64,000 nucleotides of DNA from positions 124,001-188,000 of the forward strand of contig NC_089429.1 in assembly GCF_026210795.1 (NCBI RefSeq), read 5' to 3'. Under the pieces are notes generated by a model, which worked only from the letters and a program-made list of their open reading frames with translations, did not search any database and had not been told where the DNA came from. This stretch comes from Rhizophagus irregularis. Lineage: Eukaryota > Glomeromycota > Glomeromycetes > Glomerales > Glomeraceae. Below, piece after piece: positions 11,408 to 23,543 of the stretch (within the stretch, counting starts at the first letter, position 1; every line of letters starts with the position of its first letter). A program made the position numbers and the translations under genes.

Positions 11408-12962
11408 ATGTCTACACCTCCAGCTCCTTCTGTTATTAACCCGGATATTCCGCCGCCACCACGTCCTGTTATTTCTACTCCCTCTGGAGACCGACCTTTA
11501 TCTCCCACTAGTACCGCCGGCGCGCCCAACAAACGTTCACGCGTTGTCTCTGATGACGCTATGAATGTTGATATAACTTCACCTTCTGCTTCAGCTCCCA
11601 TCCTTATTTCTACCGCTCCCTCAGGTCTTCCTGTCAACAAAGTCCAAGTGCTTACATCTCCTCAAAATACTACTACTCCTGTTGAAACTGTCGACGCTTC
11701 TATCCATACTCCCTCTAACACCAGTGGTAAAGGCAAAGCTGTCGCCTTTGATGTCCCTGAACGACGACCATCCCCCGATGGTAATGCTGCCGCTATTAAA
11801 TCCGCTCCTTCTCGTTATTATGCTGCGGCATATTTACGTGATGCGCCTGACGCGTTCAAAATTAAATTCACCACCAATCGCTCCATGTGTGACGAAGTGG
11901 ATTGCTCACTCTCCCGTTATTCCTCCTATGGCGCCCGTGCACGCTGCGATGGATCAGGCGATAACAAGAAAATCCTTGTCTTCTTCAATGATCAGCATGA
12001 TTTTACCGATTGTATCAGCTCCCCACGTGCCGATCTCCTCAATTTGGCCTTTAGTCACTACTCCCCTGCAGACGCCAAGCTCAGTGATGAGATGAAGTCT
12101 TTGTTCGTCACTGATATCCCGCTTTTCCTAACTGTGACTCAAGTCCGTCAAGCTTTCTCCAGATATGGCACTGTTATCAAGTGCAAACTTACCCCTAGAA
12201 AACATTACTATAATGGACATATCCAGTTTTCTTCCGCGGATGCAATTACCCAATTTAATGATATTTGGGCGATCATTTGCCTTGGTAATTCTTTACGTGT
12301 CTGCCCGGCATCTTTTTCGAAATCCCAACGCGATAGCCGCAGAGAACATGTTGCTATCCTTGCCGGCATCCCTAAGAATATTAAAGAAGCTGATCTGTTA
12401 GAAATCGCTACTCACGTCAACGCTAAGACCCTTAACGTCCCTTTGTCTATCAGTTCCTACAAACCTAAACCTTATGTATATTTGAATTTCTCCTTATTTG
12501 AATCCCTTGAAGCTGCCAAAGAAATGACCGTGGCTTTCCGCGGCAAAGGATTAACATGGCACCCTCCCAATGAAGCACAAACTTTATGCCATGTTTGTGG
12601 GTGTCCTGGTTGTTCTCCCTCTGTATGTAATCCACGTCCTACTCGGAAAGTGGACGATCGCCTTAACAAACTTTATTCTCGTTTTAATGCTGGACCTAGA
12701 CATGGTCGTCAGGATTCGCGCCAATCACGTGACAATTCCACTTCTCGTTCAAGATCGCGTTCCAACTCTAGATCCCGCAATAATAATTCCTCTTCATCCC
12801 GTTCCAACAACAACAATAATACTTCTAACACTTCTCGTCCCAATACTTCTCAAAATAACAACCGGAACAATACTAATACTAATAATCATAGGAACAATGA
12901 AAATTCTTCTGGTTCTACTCAACCTCCACACAAACCTCATTCTGTCAATTCTACATCACCTA

Positions 12963-13345
12963 CACAGGTCGAAAGATGCCAAATCAGTCACCAACCAGGC
13001 ATTAATCGGGTATCCGATTGATGCCTGGTTGGTAACTGATTTTCTCAATTTGATACCAATCGGGCTGCCCGATTGATAGTTGATTTCCGCCAAAATCCGA
13101 CAACAACCGGCTATCATCCGGGCTGCCCGATTGGTGACAAATTGAGAGTCAATTGATGGCCGAACGATGGTCAATTAATGGTCAATTGATAACCGATTGA
13201 TGACTTATTGGATTTGCTTAATCCGACAGCAATCGGGCAGTATCTGATTAATGACCGATTGGTAGCGTATTAATGACCGATTGATAATGTATTGATGACT
13301 GATTAATAGCTGATTTGTAATAGCCGATTGGTAAAATTGGTTTTA
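12963..13345. repeat. Left terminus and subterminal repeats of the CACTA element
   Basis: After the 12-bp CACAGGTCGAAA terminus, the motif CCGATTG(G/A)T or its complement CAATCGG recurs in both orientations about every 20-30 bp (for example 13004-13024, 13054-13076, 13118-13133, 13192-13200, 13225-13232, 13255-13262). In plant CACTA elements such repeats bind an element protein; that role is inferred here. Confidence 0.85.
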
Positions 13346-13732
13346 TAAAATGTTTATGATGCACCTATTTTATTTATTATATATTTATTTACGCATTATT
13401 AATTACAAATTATTAAAAACAATGGTTTTAATTCCAGCCTACATGCGCTTTATTAATTACAATTTACAATATATTCAAAAATTTGATTGTACAATCATAG
13501 TTGTAAATATAATTTATTTCAAATGGGAACTTATATCAATGTATACAATCATAATAAAAGTAATATGATTAAGCGAAAATCGGTACGTTTTTGTTTCTGA
13601 TTGTTCTGATTGCTAACAGGAACGAATTTAAAAATAAAGAATTAATAAATGTTATACATTAAACGAACAAACAAGTTATTAGAAATAAATGGTGATGAAA
13701 TCTTGCTTACCAAACTCCTAACGAATGTCCGT

Positions 13733-15240
13733 CAGAAATCGAGTTTTCCGATTACTGAAAGTAGGAACAGCTTAAAGACCATCATGTTAATCATCGAATG
13801 AATGAAATTCGTCAAAATCGATAGATATACAAATTCGTTTCTAAAAATGAAATAAAATACGGTTCATTTCTGATTTTTTGAGAAATCTTGCGAATTAGAA
13901 TATGAATAAGGGCGTACATTAATCGATCAATCAACATGAGCAACTATTTAATAAAGAACCGCTGACAAATGCAATAATTAATTTTCGCTCCTCGGCACAG
14001 TACTTCTACATTTCGTCAGAAATCGAGTTATCCAATTGCTGAAAGTAGGAGCAATTTAGATCTGACCGAAACGTTAATTATTGACACGTTAAATATCTCA
14101 AACGAATTGTGCTAAGAATGAACTCACCTTTAATAAAGTTCGTCAAAATCGGTAAATACACAATTCGCTATTGATCGCAGAAAATATGTCGGTAGGGTGA
14201 GAATCGGCAGTGTTTTTGATTTTTCAAGAAATCTCACGTATTAGCTAATCTTACAAAATATGAGTAGTAAGGTGTACGTTAATCAATCAATCAACGCAAC
14301 CATCAAATGGCACGACCACTACATCTTCACCGCTAACAAACTGTAGACTTTTCGCTCCCTTTGATATACATGAAAAAATACACATAACTATGTTATATAT
14401 CAAAAAAAAAGCATACCTATTTGTACCATTAGCCCACCATAAAACTGGTCATAGTTACTGATATCAGAAATCGAGTTTGCCGATTGCTGAAAGTAGGAGC
14501 AATTTAAAGATACCGTCACGTTAATTATCTAAACAAATTGTGCTAGGAATGAACTCACCTTTAAAGTTCGTCAAAACCGGTAGTTACACTTCGCTTCTGA
14601 TTGAAGAAAATGAATTTAAAAATATATGTCGGTATGGTGAAAATCGGCAGTGTTCATTTCCGATTTTCGAGAAATCTCATGTATTAGCTAATCCTACAAA
14701 ATATGAGTAAGGCATACGTTAATCAATCAATCAACGCAACCATTAAATGGCACGATCATTATTACATCTTCACCGCTAGCAAACTGAAGGCTTTTCGCTC
14801 CTTTTGATATACATGAAAAAATACACATAACTATGTTATATATCAAAAAAAAAGCATACCTATTTTACTCCATTAGCCCACCATAAAACTGGTCATAGTT
14901 ACTGATATCAGAGATGAGTTTGCCGATTGCTGAAAGTAGGAACAATTTAAAGATACCGTCACGTTAATTATCTAAACGAATTGTGCTAGGAATGAACTCA
15001 CCTTTAAAGTTTTTCAACACCGGTAGATACACTTCGTTTCTGATTGCAGAAAACGAATTTAAAAATATATGTCGGTAGGGTGAAAATCGGCAGTGTTCAT
15101 TTCCGATTTTCGAGAAATCTCATGTATTAGCTAATCCTACAAAATATGAGTATATCAATCAATCAACGCAACCATTAAATGGCACGACCACTACATCTTC
15201 ACCGCTAACAACAAACTGAAGGCTTTTCGCTCCTTTTGTC
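13733..15240. repeat. Large tandem repeats in the left arm of the CACTA element
   Basis: The block gaaatcgagtttgccgattgctgaaagtaggagcaattt recurs near 13735, 14025, 14467 and 14912. The last three are about 440-445 bp apart and share long flanks (gaatgaactcacctttaaag, tgatatacatgaaaaaatacacataac, ggcacgacc.ctacatcttcaccgct). The first unit is shorter and more diverged. No open frame spans the units, so noncoding. Confidence 0.85.
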
Positions 15241-15289
15241 TTTGAAGTATCCGTTACGAGATAGTATTCCCAACGTGTGATTTTACAAA

Positions 15290-15450
15290 AAATGTCCGCC
15301 CTTGATGTGGAAGGTACTTAGGAACCACCTCGTCTCCCGATTAATGAGACCCTAGATCAGAGGAGGCTAGCCTATCAGGTACAAGCACCTTACAACTTCA
15401 TTCCTAGGTAGTCAAAAATCTCGGGTGGTTCCAGACCACAGCGTACTATA
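15290..15450. other. GC-richer structured block, function unknown
   Basis: This stretch is markedly less AT-rich than its surroundings. ggaaccacc near 15331 pairs with ggtggttcc near 15424, with further short complementary stretches between. No open frame or tRNA cloverleaf is clear. It could be the core of a small inserted element or a structured RNA; neither is shown. Confidence 0.4.
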
Positions 15451-16718
15451 TGTAAAAATATGCATGAAAAAAAATACATAACTAGAATGTTATATCAAAA
15501 AAAAGTATACCTATTATTACTTACCATAATACCATTAGACCCATCAGTTAGGCTTGCCTCTAAATGAAGTTTATCAAAATCGGTATATATACATTTCATT
15601 TCTGATCGCTGAAAACGAATAAAGTTTATTTCGTTAGAAGTGAAGATCAGTACAAATATTCGCTTACCATTTTTAAAGTTACACTCAGTAAAATGAAAAT
15701 CGAAAGAAATATGCATTGTCGTTCTATATTTCACTTCGATTGAGTGTGAGGAGCAAAGAAGTATTAAATTCATCAAAAAATCGGCATGTTCTCGCACCTA
15801 TAAAAACAGGAGGATATTTGAAACACAACTCAATGAAACCTGTTTTACAAAAAGGAAATAGTGAAGGTTAGCGATAAATAACAGTTTCCGTATCTGTCTC
15901 CAGAATAAAATTGGAATATTCCCGTTCACGATTGTTGAATGTGAAAGTGCTTATTATTATTAATTTGTTATAAACTCGTACAGCTGAGTAACTGACATAC
16001 CAGTATGTCAACCATTGTCAGTGAACGAGTCCAATAATTTCACACCATATATTATGGGCGTAGAAAGTAAACGGTGATATAATAAGCAAAAATAAACAAA
16101 AAATAGGCAACGCATTCGTAAGATGGTATAAGAAAAATTCGCAAATAGGCAAAACGGCAAAAGAAGAAAAATTCGCAAATAGGCAAACGGCAAAAAGAAG
16201 AAAAATTCGCAAATAGGTAAAAAGGTTGTTGTAAACAAAATGTGCTTATTTCCATATTTATTGTAATCAAACAGAGATCTGGCCAATCAGATTAAATTTC
16301 GATGATCCAGATCACTAATCAAATTGGACTATTTGCGTATTATAACAATCAGTATATTTGCAAATACGGATACCGATTTATTAGTTAGCCCGACTCGTGA
16401 AATTTACAAAATTTAGCAACTTTGCGTATATATGTCGATTTCTAAATTAATGTCAAAAATAATCTGGCTGGTAATCCGCAGCTAGATTAGCTGTATATCG
16501 GTATGATTGTCAGTTGATGAAATAAAATAAAAAAATTAGGTATTGTGAAAATTGAACCAAAAAGATTGTCAGTCTTTAATTTCTTTTCAATCTGTTTGAC
16601 TCAAGCATTATATTTACTGATATATTTATTAAATTTACTGATATTTATTAAATTTACTGATATATTTATTAAATTTACTGATATATTTATTTATATTTAT
16701 TAAATTTACTGACATATT
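15450..16718. other. Noncoding stretch of the CACTA element with short tandem repeats
   Basis: No convincing gene. It holds three copies of a 33-37-bp unit with aaaaattcgcaaataggcaaa (16131-16222) and a tatatttattaaatttactga array (16612-16715). A small open frame near 15495-15797 on the minus strand lies over repeat-like sequence and has no recognisable features. Confidence 0.6.
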
Positions 16719-17960
16719 TCATTTATTTTGTAATTTACTAATCGCCTTGGCAACTGGATTTTTTAATGGCCCATCGTAGCCTGATTTCGTCCAACTAGGC
16801 GCGCTATTCGGCGCCGTTTCTTCAACGTACTCACCAGGCTTGTACACCCGTTCACGCTTTTTATCGCCTTTTGTTGTATTACTGTCAACATAGTACAAAA
16901 ATCTGCGCAGCTTTGTTTTAAAATGAATTAGCATATGCCAGTTATATGTAACCCATTTCAATAAATTCACTTACAGTACTGGAGCGTCATCGCAGGTTAC
17001 GCACGACAATTATGTTTCGCTCGTCCTCGCTTTCTGAAATTTCCGGGCTATGATAGCCGTTTTCTGTGATTATTGGCCGCAATTCTTCGTTACTGAACTT
17101 TTCAATCAACGGATCATTAATTTTTTTTAAATTGTTGATCGTCTTTGATCTTTTTTTTCTTTTCTATTTTATAAAAAACTCGTAAATAAATAATGATGAT
17201 TAGGATGATTAGTAAAATATAACATTTATATTTACCTCCGATCATCGTGAATTTTGGTGTTTCCGTCCTGTTTCTTTCTTTATATCATTTTCTGATTTAT
17301 TTTTGACCCGAAGATTGTCCCTTTTGTGGCGGTGCCGCTGATGGATCATCTCGTATATGACACCTTCCCCTATGGTGTAGGTGTCAAGATCCAATGTTTT
17401 CATTAAATTTGGCACAATCGTTTTAACTACAAGATCCTTTTGAAGCTCGAACGTTTTTTCGATATCTAATTGAGTTTCCTGAGGCATTCTTGCCTGATTC
17501 CAGAATAGATCTCTCTAAAAATATATTATTATCAGTAAATTTATAAAAAATAAAAAATACAGCGAAAGTTTTGTTTACCCTTAATGCTTCTCTCAAATCT
17601 TTGGGCATTTCAGATACATGTTGGTATCGTCGTTCTTTTGACCTTTTTCTTTTCTTGTCATCTCTTGGCCTAGAATCAGAATCAAGAATTTGAGTGCCTT
17701 CCGGGTTTAATTCTATCAATTGTATATTGACCATTAAGCAGTGAATCAGAATGTTTAGAACACAATAAGCAGAATTATACGACATACTAAATGTACCTAG
17801 TTCTGATTCCGATTTTGATTCTGATTCCGAACTAGATTCGTATAAGATTTCTGATTCCGGGCTGCTTTTTGTATAAATTTATAAATATATCTCAATTTTT
17901 GATAAGTTAACTGACACGAAGGGTTACTTACTCTTCCTTACGAAGCTTTTTGTTTCCCAT
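16719..17960 (-). pseudogene. CACTA accessory gene, left copy (six exons, two nonsense codons)
   Basis: Exons on the minus strand: 17960-17932, 17864-17797, 17712-17579, 17514-17236, 17163-16975, 16910-16719, all with GT-AG introns and consistent phases, for 297 codons. The product starts MGNKKLRKE, then an acidic Ser/Glu stretch, a Lys/Arg-rich stretch, MPKDLREALR, a region ending IYEMIHQRHRHKR, YHSPEISESED, and a C-terminal SWTKSGYDGPLK. Two in-frame TGA codons (17244-17242 and 16989-16987) fall where the right copy has Arg and Trp. Homologous to 23544-25281 along its length. Function unknown; by analogy with plant CACTA elements it could be a terminus-binding (TnpA-like) protein, but no domain shows this. 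It is divergent from the transposase gene. Confidence 0.75.
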
Positions 17961-18657
17961 TTTGTAAACTCTATTGAAAGTTATGTTGAAAAAAAAAGAG
18001 AAAGTTATGTATCGGTTAGCCTCCGAGGTTCTCTGGGATAAAAAAGGTCCGGTTTTTTATCTATTAGGAAGCCTTGTTGGTAGAGGGCTTGGAAGCCTTC
18101 AGGCTTTTGACTTCGGTCGTTGCAGAAATCCAACGACAAGATTTTATAACTTTACTTACTATAAAGGACTGAAAGAACTGAAAATTTTAGACCAAAAAAA
18201 AAAAAGACTTATAATATGGTAAAAAAGAACAACGTTTCGCTCTGCAATATAATTAATTCGCGAATGTCGGTATCGTTCTTAACCCACCACGCGGTGCTGA
18301 CCCGCATAATATATTTTAATAAGGGTCAAGATGATGTCACCAGAAGGGTCAAGTCTGATATTTTTGCAACTAAATCATTTGAGCGAATTACCAAAACGGA
18401 CGGACCGCGTGATAATTTTCTGGTTTCGCTATAGTAAAACCCGATTAATATTAATTTTTCATTAATACCCCGTACAATTTCCTATCTTCACATGCCATTA
18501 AGCAATAATAGTCTATTCAGACCGGACTAATATATGAAATTGTACATATTAAAAGCTCTTTATTCGTCGATTTGACATTCATAAATAGGCTATAAGATAC
18601 ATACGTAGAAATTCTCAAATTTTTCATTGAACGCTTCGATCTTACTAAAACATAATC
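17961..18657. promoter_or_regulatory. Divergent intergenic region between accessory gene and transposase
   Basis: About 700 bp separate the starts of two oppositely oriented genes, so it should hold both promoters. A GC-richer block at 17998-18140 has short repeats of gaagcctt/ggcttgg. No core promoter motif is clear. A small open frame at 17974-18222 overlaps this block and shows no recognisable product. Confidence 0.4.
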
Positions 18658-21600
18658 ATGTCTACAAAACTTAGATATAAAGTATCATGTGATTGCAAGG
18701 AATGCAATGGCAAATATGTTGATGAAAGAACCAGAAAAAGACATCTAGATTTAGAGCGTCATTTAGCGTCTAGCGTTTCCGGATTTGTCCCTTTTTTACC
18801 CGGAAACAATCGGATTAAGCCAGCACATACCGTCTATCATAGTCCGATCGTAGAAGGATCATCAAGATCAAAAGAAATGACCGGACAAGAAGAGTCAACA
18901 TCATTTAATAATAATTATGAATCAGATTTTGCCGGTTTTGTCCCTCAAAAAAGGCGTAGACAAGACCAGTTTCGGGAACCAGAAACCAATAAGGAAAGCA
19001 ATGAACCGATTAATGAATATGAATATGAAGGTGACATTTCTCCAGAAGACAATATGGATTTGGACGACGATCCTGTTGAACAATTTGCTGCACCCGAAAA
19101 TGATTCAGAATTTGCATATCCCGACACAAATGTTAATATTGCGGATTCTTGGATATTAACATGGATATTCAAATATCAAGCAAGATTTTGCTTGCCGGAT
19201 GTTGCACTAGATTCTTTAATAAAGTTTTTTCATCAAGTATTAATGGATGCTAATCAGACGAGATTCAAAGATTTCCCGTCTTCTTTATACACTGCGACTA
19301 AGTTATTACGAATCGACAACCAATCTATGACTTACGCAGTATGTCCGAGCTGTAATACATTATATAATATAGCTGATGTTGTTGCGGATGAAGGATTTAA
19401 ATGTACGCATATAGAATTTCCAATGAAACCGAAGGAAAAATTTTGCGGAATGGAATTAACTGTGCAAGTACCGCATGGTAATGGAAATAAAAGACGCCCC
19501 AAATTGTTATTTCCATTGCCGAATTTGAAAATACAGATAAACAATTTGTACCAGAGACCAGAATTCAAGCAACAACTACGAAAATGGACCAATCGGGATG
19601 TAAATAATGGTATGTTAGCAGATATTTATGACGGTAAAATCTGGAAAACTTTTCCAGACACTTCAGACGTCCCATTTTTTACACCAGAGACCGCAGATTC
19701 CCACTTGGGAATTATGATTAATCTCGATTGGTTTCAGCCTTTCGAGTCATCTGTATACAGCTGTAGGGCTATTTATGGGGTTATTTGTAACCTACCGCGT
19801 GAAATTAGATTTAAAAAAGAAAATATGTTGACGCTTGGTCTACTACCAGGACCAAGCGAGGTTAAGTTACACAAAATTAACCATTATCTCACTCCGATTG
19901 TTGATGAGTTATTAGAGTTCTGGGATGGGATTGAGATTCCCGCCGCTGAAAAAAATATCCGATTGGCATTAATATGCTGTTCGAATGACATTCCTGCAGC
20001 GATAAGCTCTGCGGTCACATATCAGCATCAGTGAGCTGCCATAGGTGTTATAAAACTGCAAATTCAAATGGAAATGGAAATAAGTCAAATTTTGGCGGCT
20101 TTGATGATATGGTTGACTGGTTTGTAGAAAGAGATTTGGATGAACATCGACGGAATGCTGAGCTTTGGAGACTGTGTAAATCTGAGGAGGAAAGAAAACG
20201 TCATGTGAGTTCAACCCATGTTAGATGGTCCGAACTGCTTCGATTGCCGTATTTTAATCCGATAAGGTACCTTGTCGTAGATCCAATGCACTGTTTGTTC
20301 CTCAGAATAGCCCATTGGATAATTAAAAAATTATGGATCGATGGCAACAAGATCACGAAACAAGATCTAGAAAAAATGGAAAAGCGAGCAAAATACATAC
20401 AAATACCCGCGGATTTGGGGCGTATTCCAAATAAAATCGCAACTGGAGAAGGATTTTCCAGATTTACGGCCGACCAATGGAAAATGTTTGTTCTAATTTA
20501 TGCTATCCCGTTGATGTGGGATTTGCTCGCTGAACCAGATCGACAAATTTTGGGGAATTTCGTTAGAGCTTGTTCTCTGCTAGTTTATCGAATTATTGAC
20601 TGTGACATATTGAACGAAGCTCACGAACGTTTGCTCAAAGTTGCAACGTTAATTGAAGAAAATTATGGTCCGGAAAGAATAACCCCAAACCTCCATTTGT
20701 GTCTTCATATTGCCGATTGTTGCCGGGATTATGGTCCATTATATTCTTTCTGGTGTTTTTCCTTTGAAAGAATGAACGGTATCCTCGGTAGGTATTTTGT
20801 GAACTGTTTAATCATTTAAGCTTGCTAATAATTTATTAAATAATATATCAATAGGCTCTTTTCCCAATAGTAATCGTCAAATTGAACCCGAACTTTTACG
20901 AATTATAATGCGGAATTGGAGACTTGATAACCTTGTATCCGTTCAATCAAATAATGTTAAGCTTGTTGAAGCTTTAAAATTAATTCAACCACGATCAACT
21001 TCCGGAAGTTTGGCAGCTTACGATAATTTTAATTACACTGAGCTGTATCAATTTAGAAAGGTATTCTTCCAAGAAGTTGATGAAACGATTGTCGGTAGCG
21101 AACCATTTCCTGAAGAAATGCTTACGCCATGTAAAAATCGGGTTGCCTTGCCTGATGATATTTATCAAATCCTAACCGAATATTATAATATTGCTTACGA
21201 CTTGCAATTTGTAACAATTGCTGAGTCAACATCAACCAGTTCAAGAGATGCAATAGTTGTGCCAAATATGGTTGATCAATTTGGGCGGGTTAGGATCTCA
21301 GCAGAAGTGTTTGGATCGGCAATGGCGCCCCGATACCTGAAAAACGCGAATGTTTTGGCGAAATTTATCCAAAACAATGAAACGACCGACTTATTTCCAG
21401 GTCAGGTACAGTATTATTTTGAACATACTGTGAGAATTTCGGGTGAACTTAAAACACATCGATTAGTATTTGTTAAATGGTATAAACCGGCGCCAAACCA
21501 GAAAACCCGATTTTATACAAGTATTGATGGTGATGAAAAAAGCTCAAATATTGAACTTTGGCGAAATGAATTTTATGAGATAGAGCGAGATTGTTTAATT

Positions 21601-21711
21601 CCAATTCATTACCTATATAGTCGCTTTGTATCTGGTGAATTTGTAATTGGCAAAAAGAATCCTATCACATATAATGCTGTAATCCCAATAAATAGGCAGT
21701 TTCATTTGTGA
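18658..21711 (+). pseudogene. Tnp2-family (CACTA/Plavaka-like) transposase, one frameshift
   Basis: Starts at ATG 18658 with an N-terminal Cys/His region (CDCKECNGKYVDERTRKRH). Family features follow: NLDWFQPF near 19723 (first conserved Asp), CCSNDIPAA near 19975, SCHRCYK near 20034, FGGFDDM, VDPMHCLFL near 20278 (second Asp), LHLCLHIADCCRDYGPLYSF near 20692 and FERMNGILG. An intron at 20788-20854 (GTAGGT...ATAG) joins the last part, which ends at 21711. The frame shifts once between about 19998 and 20012; one missing base separates DIPAA from GHISA-like sequence. Otherwise the gene reads through, about 990 residues. The transposase would cut at the CACAG termini. Confidence 0.88.
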
Positions 21712-22639
21712 GAATTTTTACTGGTATAATAGAATTCTATTGTTTGGTGAAAATATAAATTTTAAATATGCAGATTTACTTTAACATTTAATGGAAGTGT
21801 ACGATGTATTATATTTTTATTTTGAGTAATTAATTAGTTACACGACTATTTCAATTCAAGTAACTAAAATGATAGTTAAATAACCCTTCGACTGTTGTTA
21901 ATATACAAAAAAGATCAGAATATCAAGACTTGGGCCGGTCCAAAGGACTCACGGCATCCAAGCCAACCGGTCCAGAGAACTCACGGTCATGGTCAAATAT
22001 TCTGGAAAGTAATGCATACAGCAGGTACTGAACTCAGAAATATAATCCAGGTATTACATTCCCTAACCAATACGCCACTGCAGCATTAAAGTTACAATAA
22101 AAAAGTTCCAATATAATTTATTTGATTGATTTTCTTATAAGGTAATCATGCATGAGTAATTAGTCTGTAAGCAGCAATAAAAATCGTGCCGATTATAAAA
22201 AACTCATGATAAATAAGTTCATCAGCTTTCTGCCGGTCATCTCTTACGTTTGAAAGTTTTTTTGAAAGTGGATTGTAATTTCAAAATTTTATTACAGGTA
22301 TACCGATAATGATCAAATGGAACAAATTTACTTGAAAATTTAATGCATATCCTTCAATTTTAATAGGTCAGTGAAAACAAAGATTACATTCAAGTCAGTT
22401 TCTTTTTTACGGTTATCGATTTTCTTTTATATAAACCGATTCCGCTTTAATATAATAATAAACATTCTTAACAATTATCTTATACTGTATATTCATACCA
22501 GTTTTTTCTTATAGTTATTGGTCTTTCGTACGAATATCACAATATTCGGTTTTTATATCTGCATTTTTTTTTTTATCTCATTTTTTTGTAAATAGTCAAA
22601 GGTTATAAATTGATTTTTATTTTAATCCTAGGGGTTATA
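21712..22639. other. Spacer between transposase and coiled-coil gene
   Basis: No convincing gene. A near-duplicate ccggtccaaaggactcacgg / ccggtccagagaactcacgg lies at about 21935-21987. A 64-residue open frame covers 21895-22089, with no features I recognise. Confidence 0.5.
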
Positions 22640-23059
22640 ATGGGCCGAAAGCATAAACATAGTAGCCTTAAATACATTAGGCAAAACCTGATACGAAAGA
22701 ATGAGAATTTAACGCGAGTAAATGACTCTTTACAAATAATGTCGAATCACGCAACGATCAGGGATATAGAATCTTGGAAAAAGGTTGTAGAATTAGAAAA
22801 CTGTAATCGTGCGTTAACGGAAATCATGAGTATGCAGAAAGAAGCAAATGATTTTCTACAACAAAAGATCGATATATTAGAAACTCAACTATCCCTACTT
22901 AATAATTCAGAAATGGGAACTTTATTAAATAATCAAGAAGTGAATTCGTTTAGCAGTGCTCTGATGTTAGCATCCTCTGTCAAAATAAATAATATCAGAA
23001 GTGAGGAGGGTGAGGAGGATGAAGACGGTAAAATTAAAATACGTGAAATATGCGAGTAA
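22640..23059 (+). CDS. Small coiled-coil protein of the CACTA element, unknown function
   Basis: 139 residues from ATG 22640. I prefer this start because the product begins with a basic MGRKHKHSSLKYIRQ segment; an upstream ATG at 22610 would add only a hydrophobic tail. A long charged helical region with leucine-type heptads (about residues 25-95) suggests a coiled coil, and the C-terminus is acidic (EEGEEDEDGK). The stop lies inside a GTAAGT donor-like sequence (23056-23061), so a further exon is possible. It lies in the element on the same strand as the transposase and right accessory gene. Function unknown. Confidence 0.5.
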   Translation: MGRKHKHSSLKYIRQNLIRKNENLTRVNDSLQIMSNHATIRDIESWKKVVELENCNRALTEIMSMQKEANDFLQQKIDILETQLSLLNNSEMGTLLNNQEVNSFSSALMLASSVKINNIRSEEGEEDEDGKIKIREICE

Positions 23060-23094
23060 GTCTTATTTCGATATAATATTTGTCAAATAATAAA

Positions 23095-23348
23095 GTCAAA
23101 TAATAAATAATAGAAAAGTTTGTAAGTCAATGATATATCTTATTAAATAACATATAACATATACCGGTGTTGCTTAATTTCTGCAAATTTCGCGTATCAT
23201 ATTACATCATTACATCGTTACAGTCAAATAATAAATTATAGAAAAGTTGTAAGTCAATGATATATCTTATTAAATAACATATGACATATACCGGTGTTGC
23301 TTAATTTCTGCAAATTTCGCGTATAATATTACATCATTACATCATTAG
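23095..23348. repeat. Two tandem copies of a 128-bp unit
   Basis: gtcaaataataaat.atagaaaagtt...ttgcttaatttctgcaaatttcgcgtat runs 23095-23222 and again 23223-23348 with only a few differences, so the duplication is recent. Noncoding. Confidence 0.9.
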
Positions 23349-23543
23349 TCTAATGATTAATTGTCAAGATTTTAATTTATTAAATTTATTAATCATTTAA
23401 TTGTTAATTGTTAGAACAATTGAAAATTGTTAAAATTGTTAAAAATAATGAAAATAATCGATCTGAAAAAAAAATACTGATTTCTTTCTATACTGTGGAT
23501 ATTTTTATGTTTTTTAAAAAAATTTAAAAAATTTGAATTAAAT

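Noticed and set aside
16008-16286. Minus-strand open frames with repeated LFANFSSF-type segments
   Set aside because: They translate the 33-37-bp tandem repeat at 16131-16222 and have no other support.
17974-18222. Protein-coding gene in the divergent spacer
   Set aside because: No recognisable features, overlaps the expected promoter region and contains internal short repeats.
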